Assembly (NCBI RefSeq): GCF_022483985.1 | Contig: NZ_JAKVME010000001.1 | Span: forward strand, 744,001 to 808,000 | Direction: 5' to 3' | Source: Acetobacter sp. | GTDB lineage: Bacteria; Pseudomonadota; Alphaproteobacteria; Acetobacterales; Acetobacteraceae | DNA: 64,000 bases | Shown here: positions 55,741 through 64,000 of the stretch, in pieces | How positions within the stretch are numbered: the first letter of the stretch is position 1 | Layout of the letters: every line of letters begins with the position of its first letter | Made by a program: the position numbers and the translations under genes | Notes under the pieces: generated by a model | Databases searched by the model: none | Told to the model about the DNA's origin: nothing | Seen by the model: the letters and a program-made list of their open reading frames with translations, nothing else

Positions 55741-56787
55741 ATGGTTCGGCCCCGCCGTTCCGAAACAATTCTGCTGCGGCGCTCGACGATTGCCTCGGGC
55801 ACGCTGCATTTCCTCATCCTTGCGGCCATGCTGCTGGTGATCCCGACGCCGAAGCCGCCTGAGGAACCCAAAGAACCGCCTCCAGTGGAAGTGCAGTTCG
55901 AAGGCGCGAGCAGCGATTCCGGTCCGCCGGCCAAATCCGCCACGCCTTCCTCCAAGCCCGCACCAGCGCCGGCCCCCGAAAAGGTAGACGCTCCCCAGAC
56001 GCCGACGCCTCCCAAGCCGTTGCCGCCGGAAGAGACGCCTCCTCCTCCGCCGCCTCCGCCGCCCGTGCCGCCCCCGCCGCCTACTGAAGCGCCGCCGTTG
56101 CCGGACACCCCCATTCCGCCCAAGGTGGAGGAACCGTCTCCGGACGCGGAGAAAACGCCGCCAACACCGCCTGCAAAACCGACGCCTTCAAAGGTTGCGG
56201 CCCCTCCGTCATTGCAGGCTCCCGTGCAGACATCCTCTGCCGTTGCGCCGCCGTCGCCGATGTCCCAGCCGACGGACAAGCTGCCGGATATGGCGTTGCC
56301 GTCGCATATCACGCAGCCCAATCCGGCCAAGAAGACTGAGGCTGACACGCATTCGCTGCTGGAGACCCTTGATTCCTTCAGGGCTGATTCCAAGCAGACG
56401 CATGCGCCAAAAGGTCAGGCCAACCCGCGTCAGGGAGGCGCGCCGAATGGTGGAGGATCGCCGAGTGGCGATATCACCGGCAAGATGAGCGCTGGTGACC
56501 AGCGCGCCATCGGTGGTCAGGTCCGTCGCTGCTACACTGAAGATACCGCCGCGAAGGACTATGCGACGTTCGTGGCGCACCTGATTGTGACGGTTGATGC
56601 GACAGGCGAGGCGCGCATTGTCACTTTTGCGCCCGAAACGCAGGCCAAGATGAGCGGAGATTCGTCTTACCGGGCGCTGGCCGAGCGGGCGCGTGCAGCG
56701 GTGCTCAGTCCAACCTGTTCAAAACTGCCTATTCCGAAGAACCTGCTGGGCCAGACCCAGACTCTGAAATTCGTCTTCCGGCCATAA
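55741..56787 (+). CDS. tolA: TolA-like energy-transducing protein, proline-rich
   Basis: A 348-residue protein with an N-terminal membrane helix containing the SxxxH pattern (Ser19, His23) by which TolA contacts TolQR. A long Pro/Glu/Lys-rich periplasmic spacer (about 40-210) replaces the long alanine-lysine helix of enterobacterial TolA. The C-terminal TonB-like domain (GGQVRRCYTE, VTVDATGEARIV) would contact Pal. The position between tolR and tolB secures the call. Confidence 0.92.
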   Translation: MVRPRRSETILLRRSTIASGTLHFLILAAMLLVIPTPKPPEEPKEPPPVEVQFEGASSDSGPPAKSATPSSKPAPAPAPEKVDAPQTPTPPKPLPPEETPPPPPPPPPVPPPPPTEAPPLPDTPIPPKVEEPSPDAEKTPPTPPAKPTPSKVAAPPSLQAPVQTSSAVAPPSPMSQPTDKLPDMALPSHITQPNPAKKTEADTHSLLETLDSFRADSKQTHAPKGQANPRQGGAPNGGGSPSGDITGKMSAGDQRAIGGQVRRCYTEDTAAKDYATFVAHLIVTVDATGEARIVTFAPETQAKMSGDSSYRALAERARAAVLSPTCSKLPIPKNLLGQTQTLKFVFRP

Positions 56788-56808
56788 GCCGCTGACTGGA
56801 GAGGACAC

Positions 56809-58182
56809 ATGACCATGATTTCGATTTCCAACTGCTTTCTTCCGGATCATGAGGCCGAAGCTCTTGCGGAGGCTTTTGGTCCGAACGGAATGCGTCGGCG
56901 TTCCCTGCTCGGTGGCGGACTGGCGGCGGGCGCGGGCCTGATGGGCGGTCTGACAGTCACGCCTCTTTCCGCAAGGGCCGCCGATGCTCCCGAAGCGGAA
57001 ATTACGGTCGATCAGGCCCGTACGGCTCCCATTCCCATCGTCATTCCTTCTTTCGGTCCCGGCGTGGGCGAGCAGATCACGCAGGTTGTGACCAACGATC
57101 TTTCCAACACGGGTCTGTTCACTGTTCTGCCGGGTTCCGCCATGTCCGGCACACCGGACTTCGCACCCTACAAGGCGATGGGCGCGCATGCTGCGGTCAC
57201 GGGTGGATTTTCGGGCAGTGGCAGTATCCGCGTCGAGTTCCGTCTGTGGGATGTGCTCGCGGGCCAGCAGATTCAGGGGACGGCCTATACGACCAATGCC
57301 GCCAACTGGCGTCGGATCGCCCATATCATCGGTGACGTCATTTATGAGCGTATGCTGGGTGAAAAAGGGTATTTCGACACCCGTATCGGCTTTATCTCCC
57401 GCTCGGGTTCGGCCCATCAGCCCCGTATGCGGCTGGCCGTCATGGATCAGGACGGCGCGAACTGCCGCATCCTGAGCAGCACACAGACCAAGCTGCCCGC
57501 GTTCAGCCCGGTGCGCGACCAGATTGCATTTCTTTCCTACGCGTCCGCCGTTCCACGTATCTATGTGTTTGATCTCGCCAGTGGCCACCAGCGCATCATT
57601 GGCGATTTCAACGGCGTTCCGCTCGGCCCGCACTATTCATCCGATGGCAACTCCCTGATTGTTCCTGTAGCGAAAGGAAGTGGTTCCGACCTGTATTCGG
57701 TCAATATTGCGTCCGGATCAAAGCGACAGATTACTTCATCGGGTGGTGCGATTAACGTCAGTCCGAGCTTCAGCCCGGATGGTTCGCAGATCGTGTTCAA
57801 CTCGGACAGAGGGGGCTCGCCTGCGCTCTACATCATGAGCGCGAGCGGCGGTGCGGCCCGCCGTCTTTCCTATGGCAGTGGTCACTACGGCGATTCCGTC
57901 TGGTCGCCACGTGGTGATCTGATCGGCTTCACGCGTATTTCCGGCGGACAGTTCTCGCTGGGCGTGATGAATCCTGATGGAACCGGCGAGCGTATCATGA
58001 CGCAGGGTTATACGGTGGAATCCCCCAGTTTCTGCCCGAATGGTCGTGTGCTGGCCTTCTCCCGTGGAGGCTCCAGCGGGGGGGCGGCCATCCATACCAT
58101 TGATATTACTGGCTTCCATGAGCGCGCCATTCCCACTCCGGAAGGCGGTTCCAGCCCGACCTGGTCACCTCTGAACGTCTGA
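56809..58182 (+). CDS. tolB: Tol-Pal beta-propeller protein TolB with Tat-like signal
   Basis: A 457-residue periplasmic protein. After an N-terminal domain (IPIVIPSFGPGVGEQITQV), six-bladed propeller repeats are seen (SPSFSPDGSQIVFNSDRGG, YGDSVWSPRGDLIGFTR and others). The signal contains NGMRRRSLLGGGLAAGAG, a twin-arginine pattern, preceded by 27 residues that may not be translated if ATG 56890 is used. TolB is normally Sec-exported. It binds Pal and links to TolA. Confidence 0.95.
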   Translation: MTMISISNCFLPDHEAEALAEAFGPNGMRRRSLLGGGLAAGAGLMGGLTVTPLSARAADAPEAEITVDQARTAPIPIVIPSFGPGVGEQITQVVTNDLSNTGLFTVLPGSAMSGTPDFAPYKAMGAHAAVTGGFSGSGSIRVEFRLWDVLAGQQIQGTAYTTNAANWRRIAHIIGDVIYERMLGEKGYFDTRIGFISRSGSAHQPRMRLAVMDQDGANCRILSSTQTKLPAFSPVRDQIAFLSYASAVPRIYVFDLASGHQRIIGDFNGVPLGPHYSSDGNSLIVPVAKGSGSDLYSVNIASGSKRQITSSGGAINVSPSFSPDGSQIVFNSDRGGSPALYIMSASGGAARRLSYGSGHYGDSVWSPRGDLIGFTRISGGQFSLGVMNPDGTGERIMTQGYTVESPSFCPNGRVLAFSRGGSSGGAAIHTIDITGFHERAIPTPEGGSSPTWSPLNV

Positions 58183-58252
58183 GACGGCACGCTTCCTGTT
58201 TGGGAAAGAGTGCCTCTCATGCACGGGGGACATGCAAAATAATATGCCTGCC

Positions 58253-58279
58253 GCTGAAGACGCTTGACGTGTCTTCAGC
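58253..58279. repeat. Perfect hairpin in the tolB-pal spacer
   Basis: GCTGAAGAC (58253-58261) is perfectly complementary to GTCTTCAGC (58271-58279), loop of nine. No U-run follows, so perhaps an mRNA-stabilising or processing element after tolB. Confidence 0.55.
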
Positions 58280-58396
58280 AATGTGGCTTAGGGGACAGTG
58301 ACTTTCCGACGAGGGAACTGCTTCAGGTAATGAAGCAGTATTCCCGCGTTGGAAAAGATGAAACTGGTCCATTTTTACTTCTTCCATCCCCCCTTA

Positions 58397-58427
58397 AGTT
58401 CCATTCACGGAACTGATCCTAGGATCA
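58397..58427 (+). promoter_or_regulatory. Two adjoining palindromes in the pal leader, one covering the ribosome-binding site
   Basis: AGTTCC-N6-GGAACT (58397-58414) is directly followed by the perfect 14-base palindrome TGATCCTAGGATCA (58414-58427). The AGGAT of the second is the likely Shine-Dalgarno, 9 bases before the pal ATG. Confidence 0.55.
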
Positions 58428-58433
58428 AAATAA

Positions 58434-58913
58434 ATGAGACTGAAACTTCTTGGTGCGCTCGGTGTAGCGGCTCTTCTTGCTGGCTGCTCCGATGATCACG
58501 CCAACACCGGTGCGAACACCGGCTCAGGTGCTGCTGTACAGCCAAGCGGCCCGGTACCGGGAAGCGAAGCCGATCTCGTTGCAAATGTGGGCGACCGCGT
58601 TTTCTTCGAACTGAACCAGAGCGGCCTTTCCGCTGACGCCAAAGCCACGCTCAACAAGCAGGCTGACTGGCTCGCGAAGTATCCGCAGGTTGCCGTGCAG
58701 ATCGCTGGTAACTGCGATGATCGTGGCACCGAAGAATACAACCTTGCACTCGGCCAGCGTCGTGCTAACGCAGCTCGCGACTATCTGGTTGCAAAGGGTT
58801 CCGCCAGCTCCCGTCTGACGACGATCTCCTACGGCAAGGACCGTCCGACGGCGACCGGCGAGGGTGAAGACGTCTGGGCACAGAACCGTAACGCGATCAC
58901 TTCCGTTCAGTAA
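58434..58913 (+). CDS. pal: Peptidoglycan-associated lipoprotein Pal
   Basis: A 159-residue outer-membrane lipoprotein; lipobox LLAGC near residue 14-18, an Asn/Thr/Gly-rich linker, and an OmpA-like peptidoglycan-binding domain (VFFELNQSGLSADAK, then CDDRGTEEYNLALGQRRA with the diaminopimelate-binding Asp and Arg). Its own 250-base upstream spacer and terminator indicate separate expression from tolQRAB. Confidence 0.96.
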   Translation: MRLKLLGALGVAALLAGCSDDHANTGANTGSGAAVQPSGPVPGSEADLVANVGDRVFFELNQSGLSADAKATLNKQADWLAKYPQVAVQIAGNCDDRGTEEYNLALGQRRANAARDYLVAKGSASSRLTTISYGKDRPTATGEGEDVWAQNRNAITSVQ

Positions 58914-58946
58914 TTTCTGTCTGGAACGATTATATCGTTACTCTTG

Positions 58947-58989
58947 AAAGGCCGGACAGGTGCGATGCATCTGTCCGGCCTTTCTTTTT
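58947..58989 (+). terminator. Rho-independent terminator of pal
   Basis: AAAGGCCGGACAG pairs with CTGTCCGGCCTTT around an 11-base loop, followed by CTTTTT. Confidence 0.95.
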
Positions 58990-59253
58990 GATGTGACCGG
59001 AAAACCCCGTCTGACGAAATCATTTTTGCGGGGAGTGGCGTCAGGCATGAATGGCTGGTTCATTCCATCGCTCCCGCTTGCTAGTCGGATGAGGAATCAT
59101 GTTAAAGCAAAGGGACAGATGATCATCTGTTGGTTGTACTGACAGATGCTTCACCGGCCTCTGGTCGTCTGTGTTTCGGGAACGATATGCAGAAACCGGA
59201 ATGGCATGGACAACGCCAGAGGGAGACGGCTCTTCAGCCGCGCAAGACTTGTC
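58990..59253. other. Spacer between pal and cpoB
   Basis: About 260 bases after the pal terminator. Presumably holds the cpoB promoter. Upstream in-frame extensions of cpoB exist, but none with a good ribosome-binding site. Nothing else recognised. Confidence 0.35.
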
Positions 59254-60132
59254 ATGACAGGATTTTCTTACCCGTTCCGGAAATCGCTCCGGATGACGTG
59301 CCTGATGGGATTCACCGTATTGCTGTCCTTCGGGGCGGTTGCCGCGCATGCACAGGTTTCGAGCCGGGAAGGTATTGCGTTGCAGGACCAGATCATGGAA
59401 CTGCGTCAGCAACTGTCACAGGTCCAGAACAGCGCAGGATCATCGGGTTCTCTGCCGGCTCCTGTCGCTGCCGGTAGTCAGTCCGGCGGGGCAGGCAGTG
59501 ATCTTGTCGCCCAGCTTCTGGACAGGGTGAATACGCTGGAAGCCCAGCAGCGTGATATGAGTGGACAGCTTGAAGAACTGACCAATCAGCTCAAGGAGCA
59601 GAGTGCCGCTCTCTCCAAGCAGATGAGCGACATGCAGTTTGCGGCACAGAATGGCGGAGGTGCTGCGGCTGCGGCGGATTCTCCTGCTCCGGGCAAGAAG
59701 GAAGAGGCAACAGCCGCCTCTCACGCAACGACTGCAAGCGACGAAGCGCAGACACCCGAGGCAGCGCTCAAGGCAGGAAACGCGTCCCTGCTGAAGCATG
59801 ATTACAGCGCCGCTCAGGAGAGCGCCCAGTCAGCAATCGCGCATGGAAAAGGCGCGGTGAAGATCGACGCTCAGTATCTGCTTGGACAATCTCTGGCCGG
59901 GCAGAAGCAGTATCGTGACTCCACCGTTGCTTATTTCGACGCCTACAAGCTTTCTCCGAAAGGAGCGAAGGCGCCCTACGCGTTGCTTGGTGTCAGTTCG
60001 GCTCTGATCAGTCTTGGAAACAAGAAGGCAGCGTGTCAGGCGTTGGCGAAACTGAAAGCCGAATTCCCAAGTCCTTCAGAACGTGTGGCGAAATCGACGG
60101 CCTATTTCTCCAAGCAGGGTGAGTGCTCCTGA
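59254..60132 (+). CDS. cpoB: Cell division coordinator CpoB (YbgF)
   Basis: A 292-residue periplasmic protein. Signal peptide ending AAHA/Q at about residue 33, a coiled coil (LQDQIMELRQQLSQVQN and a second at LLDRVNTLEAQQRDMSGQLEEL), an Ala-rich linker and TPR repeats (ALKAGNASLLKHDYSAAQES, then YLLGQSLAGQKQYRDSTVAY). CpoB couples Tol-Pal constriction to septal peptidoglycan synthesis. The start at 59254 is chosen to give a normal signal; ATGs at 59206 and 59293 are alternatives. Confidence 0.9.
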   Translation: MTGFSYPFRKSLRMTCLMGFTVLLSFGAVAAHAQVSSREGIALQDQIMELRQQLSQVQNSAGSSGSLPAPVAAGSQSGGAGSDLVAQLLDRVNTLEAQQRDMSGQLEELTNQLKEQSAALSKQMSDMQFAAQNGGGAAAAADSPAPGKKEEATAASHATTASDEAQTPEAALKAGNASLLKHDYSAAQESAQSAIAHGKGAVKIDAQYLLGQSLAGQKQYRDSTVAYFDAYKLSPKGAKAPYALLGVSSALISLGNKKAACQALAKLKAEFPSPSERVAKSTAYFSKQGECS

Positions 60133-60145
60133 GAGCAGGTCGGCA

Positions 60146-61447
60146 ATGACCGGTCTGCCGGGAGAGCGAAACTTTTCCCTGTTCACTGGTCGGACGACGG
60201 TTTCGCGAGAGGGGTTTCAGGCTGTCATGGACTGGCTGGGGCCTTGGCTCCCGGATACTCCCGACGCTCCACCGGTTGCTCTGGCAGTCTCCGGTGGAGG
60301 TGATTCCATTGCGCTGGCATGGCTTGCTGCGTCATGGCGGAAGCGGCTGATAGCCTTTGTGGTGGATCACGGGCTTCGTCCCGAATTTGCGGATGAAGCC
60401 GCAAGCGCTCTGAAAACCCTCTCCGAACTGGGCATACCCGCAGAGCTGCTCAGGGTCAGGACGCTTCCTCATGGACCGGCTCTGGCGCGGCGGGCGCGTG
60501 ATGCCCGCTACGAAGTGCTGATCGAGGCCTGTCGCAGGGTTGGGGCGGTCGATCTGCTGGTCGCGCATCAGGCCGACGATCAGGTGGAAACCGTGGCGAT
60601 GCGGAAGAAGCGTGGAAGCGGTGTGGGCCTGTCGGGCATGGCGTGGGTGTCCGAACGTGCGGATATCCGGATTGTCCGGCCCCTGCTGGATTATTCCCGT
60701 GAGGCCCTTCGCAACACGCTCCGGCAGGCGGGGCTTGTCTGGTGTGACGATCCCTCGAATGAAAATGAACGCGCTGAACGGGTAAGGGTCAGAAAACAGC
60801 TTGGCTCGACCGAAAAGCAGAGATTGCTGCGGCAGGCGGAAATAGCAGCCGATGAGCGGGTGGCGCAGGAACAGGCGGTCGTCGATGAACTGGTCAAGAC
60901 ACAGTGTCTGATGTCGTGGGGATGGGCTGCGCTCGGAGAAGCGCTTCCATCGGTGGACGTTCTGGCGGCGTTGATTCGCTGCATTGGAGGGGGGGATTAT
61001 CTGCCCTCTCGGGCTGCGGTAGAAAAACTGCGTGAAAAAAAAATCCCGGGCACACTCGGAGGTGTTCGGCTACTGCGGGGGAAGGCTGGTGATGACCGTC
61101 GGGAGCAGTGGCTGCTCATACGGGAAACAGCGGCGATGGAGCCTCTGGTTCCCGCTGGCAGGAATCTGTCATGGGACAGGCGGTTTGTTCTCAGATACTC
61201 TGGAGAGAACATGCCTTCCGGTCTTATGATGGGAGCCGCAGGGTTCGGGCTGTCCCGTAAGGAGCGTGCAGGGCTACCGGCTGCGCTGACCGCGACGCTG
61301 CCTGCGCTCTGGAAAGAAGGGCAGCTTCTGTGTGTGCCGCATCTGGGATTGGGCGATCAGAAACTGCTTGCGGAAATGTCGTTTGATTTCGCTCCGGCAT
61401 CGCCTGTGACGGCAACTTTCCTCTGGATGAACGCATATTTAACCTGA
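60146..61447 (+). CDS. tilS: tRNA(Ile)-lysidine synthase TilS
   Basis: A 433-residue N-type ATP-pyrophosphatase that makes lysidine at C34 of tRNA-Ile(CAU). The PP-loop is SGGGDS (49-54), followed by VDHGLRPEFADEA, HQADDQVETVAMR and CDDPSNENER. The C-terminal domain is more divergent. ATG 60146 lies behind GAGAGCAGG; an upstream in-frame extension overlaps cpoB and is unlikely. Confidence 0.93.
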   Translation: MTGLPGERNFSLFTGRTTVSREGFQAVMDWLGPWLPDTPDAPPVALAVSGGGDSIALAWLAASWRKRLIAFVVDHGLRPEFADEAASALKTLSELGIPAELLRVRTLPHGPALARRARDARYEVLIEACRRVGAVDLLVAHQADDQVETVAMRKKRGSGVGLSGMAWVSERADIRIVRPLLDYSREALRNTLRQAGLVWCDDPSNENERAERVRVRKQLGSTEKQRLLRQAEIAADERVAQEQAVVDELVKTQCLMSWGWAALGEALPSVDVLAALIRCIGGGDYLPSRAAVEKLREKKIPGTLGGVRLLRGKAGDDRREQWLLIRETAAMEPLVPAGRNLSWDRRFVLRYSGENMPSGLMMGAAGFGLSRKERAGLPAALTATLPALWKEGQLLCVPHLGLGDQKLLAEMSFDFAPASPVTATFLWMNAYLT

Positions 61448-61578
61448 GCGCCACTTTCATGCAGGGCGCGAAGACCCAATGTCAGCATGAACAGGATTGC
61501 ATTCGTCGCGTGAAACCGGTCTCATGAGACCAGCGCCACAGGAACGGACGCATATAGGAACAGTATGGAACGGATGTC

Positions 61579-63504
61579 GTGATCAATAATTTTGGACGTA
61601 ACCTCGCCCTCTGGGTCTGCATCATTGTTCTGCTGTTGTTCCTGTTCAACATGTTCCAGCCCACAGGGGCGCAGCATGCCGCGCAGCAGATCGCCTATTC
61701 CGACTTCATCGGTGATGTCGACAAGGGCGAGGTTCGCTCGGTTGTCATTCAGGAACACAATATCTCCGGCACGCTGACCAACGGCACGTCTTTCGAGACC
61801 TATGCGCCGCAGGATACGGGTCTTGTGTCCCGCCTGACGGGTAAGGGTGTTGAAGTGGTCGCCAAGCCGCTTGAGGCTGAAGGCAACCCCTTCCTGCGGA
61901 TCGTGCTGAACTGGTTCCCGTTCCTTCTGGTGGGTGCGGTCTGGCTGTTCATGATGCGGCAGATGCAGTCGGGCGGCGGTCGGGCCATGGGCTTCGGCAA
62001 GTCCCGGGCTCGGATGCTGACGGAAAAGCAGGGGCGCGTGACCTTCGCTGATGTCGCGGGCATCGAGGAGGCCAAGGGTGAACTGGAAGAAATCGTCGAA
62101 TTTCTGAAAGACCCGCAGAAGTTCACCCGTCTTGGCGGCAAGATTCCCAAGGGAGTGCTGCTTGTCGGCCCTCCGGGCACAGGCAAGACACTGCTGGCGC
62201 GCGCGATCGCGGGCGAGGCGAATGTCCCGTTCTTCACCATTTCCGGTTCCGACTTTGTGGAAATGTTCGTGGGTGTCGGTGCGTCCCGTGTCCGCGACAT
62301 GTTTGAGCAGGGCAAGAAAGCCGCTCCCTGCATCATCTTCATCGACGAAATCGATGCCGTGGGTCGTCACCGTGGCGCGGGTCTCGGTGGAGGCAACGAC
62401 GAACGTGAGCAGACCCTCAACCAGATGCTGGTCGAGATGGACGGGTTCGAGAGCAATGAGGGTGTGATCCTTATTGCCGCGACCAACCGTCCTGACGTGC
62501 TTGACCCCGCGCTGCTGCGTCCCGGTCGCTTTGACCGTCAGGTCGTGGTGCCGAACCCGGATGTGAACGGTCGCGAGCAGATTCTGCGTGTGCACATGCG
62601 CAAGGTGCCGCTGGCTTCTGACGTTGATCCGAAGGTCATTGCGCGTGGCACACCGGGTTTCTCCGGCGCTGATCTGGCCAATCTGGTCAATGAAGCGGCC
62701 CTTCTGGCCGCACGTCAGGGCAAGCGCACTGTCGCGATGCTGGAATTCGAAAACGCCAAGGACAAGGTGCTGATGGGCACAGAGCGTCGCTCGCTGGTCA
62801 TGAGCGACGACGAGAAGAAGATGACGGCCTACCATGAAGGTGGTCACGCTCTCGTCTCGATCCTGACGGCTGGCACCGACCCGGTTCACAAGGCGACCAT
62901 CATCCCTCGTGGGCGTGCCCTTGGTATGGTGATGAGCCTGCCGGAAGGCGACCGTTATTCCAAAAGTCGTGCGAAATGCGTGGCCGAGCTTGATCTCGCC
63001 ATGGGCGGGCGTGCCGCCGAGGAAATCATCTTTGGCCCGGATAACGTGACGAGCGGCGCTTCGGGCGACATCAAGATGGCGACCGATCAGGCGCGCCGGA
63101 TGGTCACGGAATGGGGCATGAGCGACAAGATGGGCATGATCGCTTACGGCGATAATGGTCAGGAAGTGTTCCTCGGTCACTCGGTGACGCAGAACAAGAA
63201 CATCTCGGAAGAAACGGCCCGCTCCATCGACGCGGAGGTCAAGAAGCTGATTGATTCGGCTTATGACCGCGCCCGCACGCTGCTGATCGAGCATATCGAC
63301 GAACTGCACCGTCTGGCCGAAGCGCTGCTGGAATATGAAACGCTGAGTGGCGAGGAAATCCGCCAGATCCTGCGTGGCGAGCCGATCGAACGGGTTGTGG
63401 TTGATGATGCGATGCCGGAGAACCGGCGTTCTTCGGTGCCGCCGGTGATCAGCAAACCGGCAGCGCCGCCGTCTCTGGGAGAGGCATCGCCTCAACCCGG
63501 CTGA
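61579..63504 (+). CDS. ftsH: ATP-dependent membrane zinc protease FtsH
   Basis: A 641-residue membrane-bound AAA+ protease degrading misassembled membrane proteins and short-lived regulators. It has two membrane helices (about 8-25 and 105-125), Walker A GPPGTGKT (197-204), Walker [10 protein letters not shown], the second region of homology with [19 protein letters not shown], and zinc motif HEGGH (419-423). The start is a GTG followed by [11 protein letters not shown], as in other FtsH proteins. A terminator follows the stop. Confidence 0.97.
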   Translation: MINNFGRNLALWVCIIVLLLFLFNMFQPTGAQHAAQQIAYSDFIGDVDKGEVRSVVIQEHNISGTLTNGTSFETYAPQDTGLVSRLTGKGVEVVAKPLEAEGNPFLRIVLNWFPFLLVGAVWLFMMRQMQSGGGRAMGFGKSRARMLTEKQGRVTFADVAGIEEAKGELEEIVEFLKDPQKFTRLGGKIPKGVLLVGPPGTGKTLLARAIAGEANVPFFTISGSDFVEMFVGVGASRVRDMFEQGKKAAPCIIFIDEIDAVGRHRGAGLGGGNDEREQTLNQMLVEMDGFESNEGVILIAATNRPDVLDPALLRPGRFDRQVVVPNPDVNGREQILRVHMRKVPLASDVDPKVIARGTPGFSGADLANLVNEAALLAARQGKRTVAMLEFENAKDKVLMGTERRSLVMSDDEKKMTAYHEGGHALVSILTAGTDPVHKATIIPRGRALGMVMSLPEGDRYSKSRAKCVAELDLAMGGRAAEEIIFGPDNVTSGASGDIKMATDQARRMVTEWGMSDKMGMIAYGDNGQEVFLGHSVTQNKNISEETARSIDAEVKKLIDSAYDRARTLLIEHIDELHRLAEALLEYETLSGEEIRQILRGEPIERVVVDDAMPENRRSSVPPVISKPAAPPSLGEASPQPG

Positions 63505-63520
63505 TCCGGTTGCATCCATG

Positions 63521-63554
63521 AAAAGGCGAGGGCTTTCGGTCCTCGCCTTTTTTT
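63521..63554 (+). terminator. Rho-independent terminator of ftsH
   Basis: AAAAGGCGAGG pairs with CCTCGCCTTTT around GCTTTCGGT, with seven Ts in all. Confidence 0.95.
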
Positions 63555-63601
63555 GTGCCTGATTTATACATGGGCTGCCTGAACCTGAGACGGAGTGACT
63601 G

Positions 63602-64000
63602 ATGGAGACCACGCGCCTTATCGAGCCGATCGGGCTTGTGCATGGACCCGCAGCCGAAGTCGCAGTCCGGGCCGGGGTCGCCCTGCCTCTGGTGGGAGGG
63701 AAGACAGGCTTCACGCTTGCGAGACTCATTGAGGGCGACAGCGTTTCCGACCCCCTGCCTGTCGAGCGTATTCCGGGTGGGTGGCAGTCAGAACTGGACC
63801 TCATCACGGCTTGTCCTTCCGATGCGGGTTTGCCTCCCGGTTCCGTTCTGATGGGTATTCTGAATGTCACGCCCGACAGTTTCAGTGATGGCGGACGTTA
63901 TGTAGACCCGGCGGCTGCGGTGTCTCACGCCGAAAAACTGCTCCATGATGGAGCCCGTATTCTGGATATCGGCGCAGAAAGTACGCGCCCCGGTTCCGCG
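63602..64000 (+). CDS. folP: Dihydropteroate synthase (partial, N-terminal)
   Basis: The first 133 codons are in the window; the gene runs off the end. The family signature [15 protein letters not shown] begins at residue 84 and [12 protein letters not shown] ends the visible part. The 83 residues before the signature are an N-terminal extension longer than in E. coli FolP. GGAG lies 6 bases before the ATG. Catalyses condensation of p-aminobenzoate with the pterin diphosphate; target of sulfonamides. Confidence 0.95.
   Translation, partial: METTRLIEPIGLVHGPAAEVAVRAGVALPLVGGKTGFTLARLIEGDSVSDPLPVERIPGGWQSELDLITACPSDAGLPPGSVLMGILNVTPDSFSDGGRYVDPAAAVSHAEKLLHDGARILDIGAESTRPGSA

Noticed and set aside
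61522-63870. Very long minus-strand open frame (782 codons)
   Set aside because: Antisense to ftsH and folP; high Arg/His content and no motifs.

Overview
The window reads as a chromosomal stretch of an acetic acid bacterium (Alphaproteobacteria, Acetobacteraceae). The strongest reason is a pair of genes about 2.3 kb apart, a type II citrate synthase and a 505-residue succinyl-CoA:acetate CoA-transferase of the AarC type. Together they form the modified citric acid cycle known from Acetobacter. The core-gene order agrees with this placement: dusB-ntrB-ntrC-ntrY-ntrX-hfq-hflX and ruvC-ruvA-ruvB-ybgC-tolQ-tolR-tolA-tolB-pal-cpoB-tilS-ftsH-folP. Nearly all the DNA is GC-rich housekeeping sequence. 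AT-rich foreign-looking patches stand out at about 9.6-9.8 kb and 44.8-48.5 kb.

Layout. 0-5 kb: a minus-strand run of a small conserved ORF, dcd, murA, an HSL-type esterase and a secreted protein with two degenerate aspartyl-protease domains. 5-9 kb: a small lipoprotein, an exported protein with three internal repeats, and a CPA1 cation/proton antiporter with a cyclic-nucleotide-binding-like tail. 9.2-9.8 kb: a solitary cholera-toxin-A-like ADP-ribosyltransferase. 10-19.4 kb: dusB, two nitrogen-type two-component systems, hfq and hflX. 19.5-25.3 kb: an orphan deaminase-fold protein, tRNA-Asp, ahpC-ahpD with divergent oxyR, rpmJ, a TPR protein and dps. 25.5-31.6 kb: a tRNA methyltransferase-like gene, a polyprenyl synthase, a lysozyme-like gene overlapping a periplasmic partner, pyrE-murI and an ELM1-like protein. 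32.4-39.2 kb: a lone type II secretion secretin, an ACP/FkbH pair convergent with a DUF1796-type protein, and a small gene behind a promoter with a Fur-like box. 39.5-44.7 kb: the acetate-resistance region (gltA, sixA-like, aroQ, phosphatase, aarC). 44.8-48.5 kb: an accessory island (acyltransferase, IS5 remnant, glycerate kinase, DUF4422 glycosyltransferase). 48.7-51.5 kb: a thioesterase, two envelope proteins and a glycosyltransferase. 51.6-64 kb: Holliday-junction resolution, the complete Tol-Pal envelope machine, tilS, ftsH and the start of folP.

How the parts fit. Most of the content is envelope construction and maintenance (murA, murI, ispB, Tol-Pal, FtsH, surface-glycan enzymes), stress defence (AhpC/AhpD/OxyR, Dps, the acetate-consuming AarC cycle, the antiporter) and nitrogen regulation. 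Both NtrC and NtrX lack the sigma-54-contacting GAFTGA loop, so they probably do not activate sigma-54 promoters in the usual way.

The best candidates for undescribed biology are three solitary toxin- or effector-like loci set among core genes. They are the R-STT-QxE ADP-ribosyltransferase (9227-9823), the deaminase-fold protein (19571-20020) and the overlapping lysozyme-like/periplasmic pair (27798-28663). All functional calls come from reading the sequence and recalling family motifs; no database search was run.
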